In this document: positions 1-7,138 of the stretch, piece by piece | Position numbering within the stretch: position 1 is the stretch's first letter | Layout of the letters: every line of letters begins with the position of its first letter | Assembly (NCBI GenBank): GCA_009838975.1 | Contig: VXQO01000102.1 | Location: 1 to 45,424 of the forward strand | Length of the DNA: 45,424 nucleotides | Origin: Gemmatimonadota bacterium | Lineage (GTDB): Bacteria; Gemmatimonadota; Gemmatimonadetes; Longimicrobiales; Gaopeijiaceae | Reading direction: 5' to 3' | Position numbers and translations under genes: made by a program | The notes under the pieces: generated by a model | Databases searched by the model: none | Seen by the model: the letters and a program-made list of their open reading frames with translations, nothing else | Told to the model about the DNA's origin: nothing

Positions 1-87
1 GGCCGGGGGCGAGGGGGTCGGCGGCGACGCGGGCGTGGCGCACGTTGCGAGCGCGAGCATCAGGAAGGCGGTCAGGCCGTGGCGCAT
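1..87 (-). CDS. N-terminus of a probable lipoprotein (partial)
   Basis: Only the first 29 codons are inside the window; the gene runs off the left edge. The ATG at 87 begins a short positively charged start, a hydrophobic stretch (LTAFLMLALA) and a lipobox-like LATC, followed by a Pro/Ser/Thr-rich linker. This is the form of a lipoprotein signal peptide processed before Cys. It is divergent from the amidohydrolase at 181, so the 93-bp gap may hold both promoters. Function cannot be inferred from this fragment. Confidence 0.5.
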   Translation of the reverse strand, partial: MRHGLTAFLMLALATCATPASPPTPSPPA

Positions 88-180
88 GGGTCGATTCCCT
101 GGTCTTGTTGCAGTGGCGGCCGACCTGCGGGCAGGCAGCCGGTCCCTTGTGGAAGGTAAGCCGCCGGAGCACGTTGACGA

Positions 181-1521
181 ATGCTCCTTGCCCGAACCGC
201 TCCGAATCGCGCCGCGCGTCCCCGGTGGATTGCCGTGGTCGCCGTGTGCGTCGCCGGGCTGGCAGCCTCGTGCGGCGGGGCCGACCGGGCCGGGCCGGCG
301 TCCGGCGACGCGGACGCGGCCACGCAAGGCGATGCGGGCCGGGCCGGGATCGTCGTCCTCCGTCCGGACCGCGTTCTTGACGGTCGCGGAGGCTCGCTGA
401 CCGACGTGGAAGTCGTGGTGAGCGACGGTCTCATACACACCATCACTTCCGCCGGTTCGACCGCGGGCCTCGTGTACGAGTTGTCCGGCGTCACGCTCAT
501 GCCGGGGCTGATCGACACTCACGTGCACCTGGGCTGGCACTTCGACCGCGACACCGGCCGGCTCCACAGCGCGAGCTCGACCGACACGCCCGAAGACCGG
601 GTGCTGTACGCGGCCGAGAACGCGTGGACCATGCTGCACAGCGGTGTCACCACCGTGCAGAGCGTGGGCGGGCCCGAGGACGTTCCGGTGCGCGACGCGA
701 TTGCGGGCGGCACGTTGCCGGGGCCCCGCGTGCTCACGTCGGTGCGCGCGGTCAGCGAGGGGACCGGCGGACCCGACGAGATCCGGGCACACGTCGACGA
801 GGTCGCGGCGGCGGGCGCGGACGTGATCAAGATCTTCGCGTCGGCCAGCATTCGGGTGGGGGGCACGCCGACGATGTCGCAGGAGCAGCTCGACGCGGCG
901 TGCGGACAGGCGCGCGAGCATGGACTGCGCGCGGTGGTGCACGCCCACGGACCGGAGAGCGCGAGCAGGGCGGCGCTGGCCGGATGCGACCAGATCGAAC
1001 ACGGCGCGCTCCTCGACCGCCGAACCCTGGAACTGCTGGCCGAGCGCGGCCTCTATTACGACCCGCACATCCACCTCCTCTTCGACAACTATTTCGCCAA
1101 CGCCGATCGCTACATCGGGATCGGGAGCTACACCGCAGAGGGATTCGAGCAGATGCGCGCGGCGGTGCCGACGGCGCTCGAGGTCTTCCGCGAGGCGCTC
1201 ACGGTGCCGGGGCTGCGGATCGTCTTCGGCACCGACGCGGTTGCGGGCGCGCACGGACAGAACTGGCGCGAGCTCGTGTACCGCGTGGAGGAGGGCGGGC
1301 AGGATCCGATGGCGGGGATCGTCTCTGCCACGAGCCTTGCCGCCGAGTCGCTGGGGCTGGGCGACGCGGTCGGCAGCGTGGCGGAGGGATTCGCAGCCGA
1401 TCTGATCGGGGTGGAGGGCGACCCCTCGGTCGACATCTCGGCGGTCGGGCGAGTCGTCTTCGTCATGCGTGCGGGACGGGTGTATCGCAACGACCCCGTC
1501 GCGGGCGCCGCTCGCCGATGA
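181..1521 (+). CDS. Imidazolonepropionase-like amidohydrolase, lipoprotein
   Basis: A 446-aa metal-dependent hydrolase of the amidohydrolase superfamily (imidazolonepropionase/prolidase-like group). The N-terminus is a lipoprotein signal ending in LAASC (about residue 31), so the enzyme is probably anchored in the cell envelope. The metal-binding sequence signs are all visible: HxH in DTHVHLGWH, a probable carboxylated Lys in VIKIFAS, His in VVHAHG and IEHG, and the catalytic Asp in FGTDA. These enzymes hydrolyse cyclic amides or X-Pro-type peptides; the substrate here cannot be told. The stop overlaps the start of the VOC gene by 4 bp (ATGA), so the two are translationally coupled. It resembles the hydrolase at 41794-43035, which has no signal peptide. 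Confidence 0.85.
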   Translation: MLLARTAPNRAARPRWIAVVAVCVAGLAASCGGADRAGPASGDADAATQGDAGRAGIVVLRPDRVLDGRGGSLTDVEVVVSDGLIHTITSAGSTAGLVYELSGVTLMPGLIDTHVHLGWHFDRDTGRLHSASSTDTPEDRVLYAAENAWTMLHSGVTTVQSVGGPEDVPVRDAIAGGTLPGPRVLTSVRAVSEGTGGPDEIRAHVDEVAAAGADVIKIFASASIRVGGTPTMSQEQLDAACGQAREHGLRAVVHAHGPESASRAALAGCDQIEHGALLDRRTLELLAERGLYYDPHIHLLFDNYFANADRYIGIGSYTAEGFEQMRAAVPTALEVFREALTVPGLRIVFGTDAVAGAHGQNWRELVYRVEEGGQDPMAGIVSATSLAAESLGLGDAVGSVAEGFAADLIGVEGDPSVDISAVGRVVFVMRAGRVYRNDPVAGAARR

Positions 1522-2378
1522 TCCTCCGTCTCCAGCACATCGGGATCGTGGTGCGGGATCTGCGCGACGCCTGCGCCCGCTTCGAGCGCGTCCTGGGGAT
1601 GCCCGCGCGCGACTTCCGGGACGACCAGGGCCAGGGAATGCAGCTGGATGCGCGCATCCTGCTGGGCAACGAATGCTGGCTCCACCTCGTGCAGAACTGG
1701 AACCCGGAGACGCGGGTCAGCCGCTTTCTGCGCGACCGCGGCGAGGGGCTGGAACACATCTGCATCGAGACCGACAGCATCGAGGCCGACGTCGCGCATC
1801 TGCGGGACATCGGGGTCGGGGTGTGGGAGGACAGGATCCTCGACGCCAACGACGGCTACGAGGCGTTCGTCTATCCGGACCGGCTGCCCGGGCTGACCGT
1901 CGAGCTGATCGAGTCGCACGATCGCAGCTGGGTGTATCCGTCCGAGGCCGTGGGCGAGCCGGTGAGCACGTCGATGGGGTTCACGCGCCTGCACCATGTC
2001 GGGCTCTGCGTAAACGACCTGGACGACGCGCGCCGGCGGTTCGAGAGGTACTTCGGGCTGGCGGCGCGGGACTTTGCGGAGGACGAGGGGATGTCGATGC
2101 GCGAGGCGTACATCCACTTCGGCAACCGGTGCTCGCTGCAGTTGCTGGAGGGCCGGGACCCGGCGTCGCGGGCGGGGCGGTTCCTGCGCGAGCGCGGCGA
2201 GGGACTGGAACACATCGCCATGGAGACGAGCGATCTGGAGGGCGATGTGGCCGGGCTGCGGGCGCGGGGCGTCAGGATACTCGACGATGCGATCCACCGG
2301 TTCGACGAGGGGCTCGCGGCGTTCGTGCACCCGGACGAGTTGCCGGGAATGGCGGTGGAGCTGGTGGAGTTGTTCTAG
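1518..2378 (+). CDS. Tandem-domain VOC (glyoxalase/epimerase-like) protein
   Basis: A 286-aa cytoplasmic protein made of two homologous VOC modules (about residues 1-135 and 150-286). Each starts with the typical LQHIGIVVRDL or LHHVGLCVNDL strand-helix and contains a GEGLEHI segment. The pattern resembles methylmalonyl-CoA epimerase and other metal-dependent VOC enzymes. Within-fold His and Glu residues (HIG, HHVG, EHIC, EHIA, VEL) are plausible metal ligands. The start ATG overlaps the upstream amidohydrolase stop (ATGA), so coupled expression is likely. The reaction is unknown; isomerisation, ring cleavage or glutathione-type chemistry are all possible in this superfamily. Confidence 0.8.
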   Translation: MILRLQHIGIVVRDLRDACARFERVLGMPARDFRDDQGQGMQLDARILLGNECWLHLVQNWNPETRVSRFLRDRGEGLEHICIETDSIEADVAHLRDIGVGVWEDRILDANDGYEAFVYPDRLPGLTVELIESHDRSWVYPSEAVGEPVSTSMGFTRLHHVGLCVNDLDDARRRFERYFGLAARDFAEDEGMSMREAYIHFGNRCSLQLLEGRDPASRAGRFLRERGEGLEHIAMETSDLEGDVAGLRARGVRILDDAIHRFDEGLAAFVHPDELPGMAVELVELF

Positions 2379-2491
2379 GCGGCCGGGGCTTGGGGCGCGC
2401 TGGTGGGTAATGTGTGTTCGTGGTCCGCCCGCACGTGCTGCGGTGACGGCTGCCCGAGGCGGCGGGGATTTCGCAAGCGGCCTCCGGGCGT

Positions 2492-2512
2492 AGATTCGGT
2501 GGCAGCGAATCT
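2492..2512. promoter_or_regulatory. Inverted repeat upstream of the propeller gene
   Basis: AGATTCG at 2492-2498 and CGAATCT at 2506-2512 form a perfect 7-bp inverted repeat with a 7-base spacer, 29 bp upstream of the ATG at 2542. The position suits an operator or a leader hairpin. The rest of the 2379-2541 gap shows nothing else I can support. Confidence 0.3.
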
Positions 2513-2541
2513 GTCTGTTGATCGACCTTCGGAGGTTTCCT

Positions 2542-4908
2542 ATGCGCTTTGTGCAATCCGTTTTTCACCAGCTTCCCCGCAGGCGCTTTCCGAGCGCACC
2601 GTGGGTATCGGCCGTTCTCGCGCTTGGCGGACTGCTCCTGGGTGCTCCCGCTTCGATCTCGGCCCAGGCGTTCGGCGGGGCCGTACTGGTGGCCGACCGC
2701 CAGGTGCTGGTCGGCGAGGCTGCGCACGAGCGCGATCCGGGAACCGTCCGAGGCTACGCCTTCGATGGCGAATGGACCGAGGTCTGGTCTTTGCGAGCGC
2801 CGGAGCCCGCGGTTCAGGACGGATTCGGCAGGGCGCTCGCGCGGTCGGGCGACCATCTGCTTGTCGGAGCGGATGGCGGGGACGAAGGACGGGTCTACGT
2901 CTACAGCCTTGCCGAGGTCCGGACGGGGGACGCGGAGCTGATCCAGGTGCTCGCGGGAGCGGGTCTGGACGGCTTCGGCGCGTCGCTGATGGCTTCCGGA
3001 GGCGAGATGATCGCCGTCGCGACCAGCGAAGCGGACGGACGCGTGCTTGCGACATTCGGTCTCGGAGACGACGGAATGTGGTCGCGTGGGTCCACGGTTG
3101 CGCTGCCCGACGACGTGGGTGAGCAGTTCGCGCTGGGCGACGGCCTGCTCGCAAGCGCGAGCGCGACGGGCAGAGCGGCGCACGTTTTCGAGCGTGACGC
3201 GTCCGGAGCGTGGGGACCGCCGACGGAGCTTGCACCTCCCGACGCCGAAGGTGCGGAATTCGCGATGTTTGGTCTTTCGGTGGCCGTGGCCGGAGATGAG
3301 GTCCTTGTCGGCCAAATGACGCTGCGCGGTCCCCGGCAGCCGCTATTGCACCGCTTTGCAAGGATCGACGGCGACTGGACGGCGATCGGGACCGTGTCTC
3401 CGGAGGACGATCGGGACGAGGGGTTCGGCATGTCGCTTGGGACCGACGGGGCCACACTGCTGGTGGGCGGCGGGTTGCTCCTGTCTTCCTACACTCGGCA
3501 GGGCGACGAATGGGTCCTCACGGGCGCCACCGAGATGTCCGATGCCACGGGTGACGGGCGGATCGTGGTCGGCAGCCGGCGGCTTGACTTCGCCGACGGC
3601 GTCGCGGTCTTCGGCGATCCGGGCGCCGACTTCGGACTGGGAGCCGTCACGGTCTTCTCCAACGAATCGGGGACGTGGGCCCGTACCGGACACCTCACGG
3701 TCGAGTATGCTCCCCTGCCCGCCATCAGCGGCGGCGAGATCCCCTGCGCCGACGGCGATGCCGCCGGCTACGACTGCGATCATGTGGACCTGCTCTCGTT
3801 CGTCCCGTGGGGGGAACTGGGCGCCGGACGGGGTGCGCGTCTCAACGACGTGTGGGGATGGACGGATCCGGAAACCGGGCGGGAGTACGCGCTAGTCGGC
3901 CGGATGGATGGGACCGCGTTCGTCGACGTGACCGACGCTTCCAACCCCCGCTATCTCGGCAATCTGGCCATGACCGAGGGCAGCCGGGCCAACAGCTGGC
4001 GCGACATCAAGGTCTTCAAGGACCACGCCTTCGTCGTCGCCGACGGCGCGGGGCAGCACGGGATGCAGATCTTCGACCTCACCCAACTCCGTGACGTCAC
4101 CGAGCCGCAGGAGTTCGAGGCGACCGCGATGTACAACGGGATCGCGTCGTCGCACAACGTCGCGATCAACGAGGACACGGGCTTCGCGTACCTGGTCGGG
4201 TCGTCGGACGGCGGCGAGACCTGCGGGGGCGGCTCCCACATGGTGGACATCAACGATCCCCTCAACCCCGTTTTCGCGGGATGCTTCGCGCACCCCAACA
4301 CGGGACGCCGCAACACCGGCAACTCGCACGACACCCAGTGCGTGATCTACCACGGGCCTGACCAGGATTACGCCGGCCGCGAGATCTGCGTGAACTCGAA
4401 CGAGACCGCGCTCTCGATTGCGGACGTGACCGACAAGGACAACCCCGTCGCCGTCGCCGCCGCCGACTATCCCAACGTCGCCTACGCGCATCAGGGCTGG
4501 CTCACCGAGGACCACCGCTACTTCTATTCGAACGACGAGCTGGACGAGGTGGGCGGCCTCGTCGAAGCCACGCGCACGCTGATCTGGGACCTGGAGGATC
4601 TGGACGACCCCCTGCTCCTCAGCGAGTACATGAACCCCACCAACGCCACGGACCACAACCTCTACGTCCACGGCGACCGGCTCTACATGTCGAACAACCG
4701 GGCCGGGCTGCGCGTGCTCGACATCAGCGATCCCGAGAACCCCACCGAGCTGGGGCATTTCGACACGACGCCGTGGAGCAGGGACGAAGCGGGCTTCGAC
4801 GGTACGTGGAGCGTGTACCCCTACTTCGAGAGCGGGACGGTGCTGCTGTCGAGCCGGAGGGAGGGGCTGTTCATTGTGCGGCCGAGGGCACGGCGGCTGA
4901 TCCCCTGA
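2542..4908 (+). CDS. Secreted FG-GAP / choice-of-anchor-B beta-propeller-like protein
   Basis: A 788-aa exported protein. The ATG at 2542 was chosen over the upstream TTG because GGAGG lies 7 bp before it and it begins a clear signal peptide ending near ASISAQA. Residues about 40-390 hold repeated units of the form GDHLLVGADGG...GRVYVYS, as in FG-GAP/integrin-alpha-like propellers. Residues about 420-788 hold LVIVD-type repeats (DVTDASNPRYLGNL, DISDPENPTELGHF) typical of choice-of-anchor B proteins. These are usually surface or secreted proteins of unknown ligand. Several Cys pairs (CGGG, GCFAHP, CVNSN) suggest disulfides. No catalytic motif is seen. It stands alone between the VOC gene and the Ldh2 operon. 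Confidence 0.8.
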   Translation: MRFVQSVFHQLPRRRFPSAPWVSAVLALGGLLLGAPASISAQAFGGAVLVADRQVLVGEAAHERDPGTVRGYAFDGEWTEVWSLRAPEPAVQDGFGRALARSGDHLLVGADGGDEGRVYVYSLAEVRTGDAELIQVLAGAGLDGFGASLMASGGEMIAVATSEADGRVLATFGLGDDGMWSRGSTVALPDDVGEQFALGDGLLASASATGRAAHVFERDASGAWGPPTELAPPDAEGAEFAMFGLSVAVAGDEVLVGQMTLRGPRQPLLHRFARIDGDWTAIGTVSPEDDRDEGFGMSLGTDGATLLVGGGLLLSSYTRQGDEWVLTGATEMSDATGDGRIVVGSRRLDFADGVAVFGDPGADFGLGAVTVFSNESGTWARTGHLTVEYAPLPAISGGEIPCADGDAAGYDCDHVDLLSFVPWGELGAGRGARLNDVWGWTDPETGREYALVGRMDGTAFVDVTDASNPRYLGNLAMTEGSRANSWRDIKVFKDHAFVVADGAGQHGMQIFDLTQLRDVTEPQEFEATAMYNGIASSHNVAINEDTGFAYLVGSSDGGETCGGGSHMVDINDPLNPVFAGCFAHPNTGRRNTGNSHDTQCVIYHGPDQDYAGREICVNSNETALSIADVTDKDNPVAVAAADYPNVAYAHQGWLTEDHRYFYSNDELDEVGGLVEATRTLIWDLEDLDDPLLLSEYMNPTNATDHNLYVHGDRLYMSNNRAGLRVLDISDPENPTELGHFDTTPWSRDEAGFDGTWSVYPYFESGTVLLSSRREGLFIVRPRARRLIP

Positions 4909-4942
4909 GTGGTCCCGCAGATGCGCTGAGTGGTCCCGCAGA
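4905..4942. repeat. 17-bp direct repeat, 21-bp period
   Basis: CTGAGTGGTCCCGCAGA occurs at 4905-4921 and again at 4926-4942. The first copy contains the stop codon of the propeller gene. Copy-to-copy spacing is 21 bp. No function can be assigned. Confidence 0.6.
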
Positions 4943-5002
4943 AACGGGCAGGGACAATTGCATGTGCGGATGGGACAGATACTCCATTTGCTTATCGATT
5001 TG

Positions 5003-5037
5003 TAATGTTGACATGACATTGTGTAAAGTTGACATTA
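5003..5037. promoter_or_regulatory. Paired 14-bp palindromic operators, 21 bp apart
   Basis: TAATGTTGACATGA (5003-5016) and TAAAGTTGACATTA (5024-5037) both fit TAAnGTnnACnTkA, with a GT-N2-AC core like GntR-family operators. Starts are exactly 21 bp apart, two helical turns, which suits cooperative dimer binding. The AT-rich pair stands out in GC-rich DNA and lies 15 bp before the presumed start of the Ldh2-type gene. The same arrangement recurs at 24698-24732. The regulator is not encoded in this window. Confidence 0.5.
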
Positions 5038-5051
5038 CGCATTAGGAAACC

Positions 5052-6155
5052 ATCATCGCCTACCACCTCGACGACCGCGTCTCGGTAGACCGCTTCACCG
5101 AGCCGTCCCTGCGCCACTTTGCCGAATCGGTGCTGCTGGCCCTCGGCGCGACCGCCGACGAGGCGCGCATCAACGCGGACGGGGTGGTGACGGCGTCGCT
5201 GTGGTGGCACCCCGGACAGGGTCAGGGGCTCGAGAAGCTGTTCCGCTATGCGCGGCGGATGCGGAACGGGGGGATCAGGCCAGCCGCATCGATGCGGTGG
5301 GTTCGTGAGGGCACCGCGACGGCGCTGCTCGATGCGGACAAGGGGCTGGGCTACGTGGCCGGCCGCCGCGCGATGGACCGAGCGATCGAGATGGCACACA
5401 GCACCGGGATCGCCATGGTCGCGGTGCGCCACAGCAACCACTTCGGGATCGCGGGCTATCACGCGAAGCGCGCGGCGGACGCGGGGCTGATCGGCATCGC
5501 CATGACGAACGCCGGCGCCGAGATGGCGCCGTGGGGATCGGCCCGGCCGGTCCTGGGCACGAACCCGTGGGGGATTGCCGTGCCGCGGGGCGAGGGGCGC
5601 GGCCCCATTCTGCTCGACATGGCGCTGACCCAGTCCGGCAAGGGCATGATGCGGTGGCTGCAGCGCGCCGGACTGGCGATGCCCGAGCACTGGGCGCTCA
5701 CCCCCGACGGCGCCCGCACCACCGATCCCGTCGCCGCGATGGACGGTCCCCTGCTCCCCATCGGCGACTACAAGGGCTTCGGACTCAGTCTGGTGACCGA
5801 CATCCTGACCGGTGTCTTGACGGGCTCGCTCTTCGGGGGCCAGGTATTCCAGGATGACCTCGACTACGACGTCGCCCACACGATGATCGCGATCGACACG
5901 GACGCGTTCATGCCGCGGGCACGATTCGAGGAGCGGCTCGAGGCGCTCATCGCCGAGGTGCTGGCCGCGCCGCCTGTCGACCCGGACCGCCCCGTTCAGC
6001 TCCCCGGAGAGGCCGAGCAGCGGCGCGCGCGGGAGCGGTTGCAGCGCGGCATCCCGGTGGACCGAAAGACGGTGGCGGGATTGCGCGAACTCGGCGCCGA
6101 GTTGGGAGTGCCGTTCTCGCTGGAGCCGCGCCCGCTTCAAACCACGGAGGAATGA
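5052..6155 (+). CDS. Ldh2-family NAD(P)-dependent dehydrogenase (malate/lactate/sulfolactate/ureidoglycolate type)
   Basis: A roughly 367-aa oxidoreductase of the malate/L-lactate dehydrogenase (Ldh2) family, which reduces or oxidises 2-hydroxy acids with NAD(P). Family marks include SNHFG with the catalytic His (HSNHFGIAGYHAKRA), the MTNAG and LGTNPW segments, a DYKGFGL loop and GLSLVTDIL. Homology clearly begins at VSVDRFTEPSLRHFAES, upstream of the first canonical start (GTG 5130). In frame, the only codons between the stop at 5043 and this region are sense codons led by ATC at 5052, with AGGA just before it, so a non-AUG start, a mutated start or a sequence error is implied. Its stop overlaps the next start (ATGA). 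The exact substrate is unknown. Confidence 0.8.
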   Translation: MIAYHLDDRVSVDRFTEPSLRHFAESVLLALGATADEARINADGVVTASLWWHPGQGQGLEKLFRYARRMRNGGIRPAASMRWVREGTATALLDADKGLGYVAGRRAMDRAIEMAHSTGIAMVAVRHSNHFGIAGYHAKRAADAGLIGIAMTNAGAEMAPWGSARPVLGTNPWGIAVPRGEGRGPILLDMALTQSGKGMMRWLQRAGLAMPEHWALTPDGARTTDPVAAMDGPLLPIGDYKGFGLSLVTDILTGVLTGSLFGGQVFQDDLDYDVAHTMIAIDTDAFMPRARFEERLEALIAEVLAAPPVDPDRPVQLPGEAEQRRARERLQRGIPVDRKTVAGLRELGAELGVPFSLEPRPLQTTEE

Positions 6156-7138
6156 TGCCCGACGTGTTCTCGGTCGGAACCGCCGAGGCGGCCAACGGTA
6201 CAATCACGAGAGGCGCGATCCCGGTGGGGCTCGACGCCTCCGGGCGGATGCGCGAGATCCCGGTCCTGATCTGCCGGGGTGAATCGGACGGCCCTGTCCT
6301 CTGGGTCAACGGAGCGACGCATGGAGACGAGCCCGAAGGTGCGCTGTCGATCTTCAAGCATTTCGCCAGCCTCGACCCCGGCGAACTCCGCGGTACGGTG
6401 GTCGGCGTCCCGGCCATGAACGTGCCCGCGTTCGAGGCCGGAAAGCGCGGCGATCCGCTGGACACCTTCTCCTACGACATGAACCGGATCTATCCCGGGC
6501 GACCGGACGGCTATCCCACCGAGCGCGCGGCGTGGGCCCACTGGGAGGCGATGCGCGACGCCTGTGACCTGCAGATCGCAATCCACTCCGGCGGCGAGCA
6601 CTCCTACCTGGCCCACATGATCTTCGCGTCCGACAACCCTCCCAGTCTCGAGCTCGCCGCGGCGATGGGCCCTCAGTGGGACCTGGTCTTTCGGAGCGGC
6701 GTAGGCGGCGCCAACCCGTCTTCGAAGATCGCGGAACTCGGCAAGGCGGGGATCACGGTCGAACTCGGCGGCAACTGTCGCACGCTGACTGCGGACTTTC
6801 ACGCGGTGGCCGAGGATTTGGCGGGAAGCTACGCGAATGTCATGCGGCACTACGGCATGCTCGACGGCGAGGCGCGCTACGCGGGGCGCCTGCGGATGGG
6901 CCACCAACGGGCGCTGCTGGCGCCTGCCTCCGGCATGTGGGTCGGAAGCGCGGATCTGCCCTTCGAGACCGAGATCCCGGCCGGAACGCCGCTAGGGCGC
7001 ATCTACGACCTCTACGGTGACGTTCAGGCCGAGGTGGTCGCGCCCGCGGACGGGATCGTGTTCGGCCTGCGCTCGCGGCCGGCGGTCCTCGCGGGGGAAT
7101 GGTGCTGCTTCTTCGGGATTATCGAGGAGGTGCGGTGA
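6152..7138 (+). CDS. Succinylglutamate desuccinylase / aspartoacylase-like zinc hydrolase
   Basis: A 328-aa M14-like carboxypeptidase-fold hydrolase. It has the zinc signature HGDE (GATHGDEPEG), DMNRIYPG with substrate-binding Asn-Arg, a third ligand in IHSGG, and the catalytic Glu in TVELGG, with a C-terminal beta domain. Family members cleave N-acyl amino acids or related amides. GGAGG lies immediately upstream; the ATG at 6152 overlaps the dehydrogenase stop, and ATG 6155 is an alternative. The coupling suggests an acyl-amide or amino-acid derivative is hydrolysed and its hydroxy acid oxidised, which is inference. The stop overlaps the LRR lipoprotein GTG start. Confidence 0.8.
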   Translation: MMPDVFSVGTAEAANGTITRGAIPVGLDASGRMREIPVLICRGESDGPVLWVNGATHGDEPEGALSIFKHFASLDPGELRGTVVGVPAMNVPAFEAGKRGDPLDTFSYDMNRIYPGRPDGYPTERAAWAHWEAMRDACDLQIAIHSGGEHSYLAHMIFASDNPPSLELAAAMGPQWDLVFRSGVGGANPSSKIAELGKAGITVELGGNCRTLTADFHAVAEDLAGSYANVMRHYGMLDGEARYAGRLRMGHQRALLAPASGMWVGSADLPFETEIPAGTPLGRIYDLYGDVQAEVVAPADGIVFGLRSRPAVLAGEWCCFFGIIEEVR

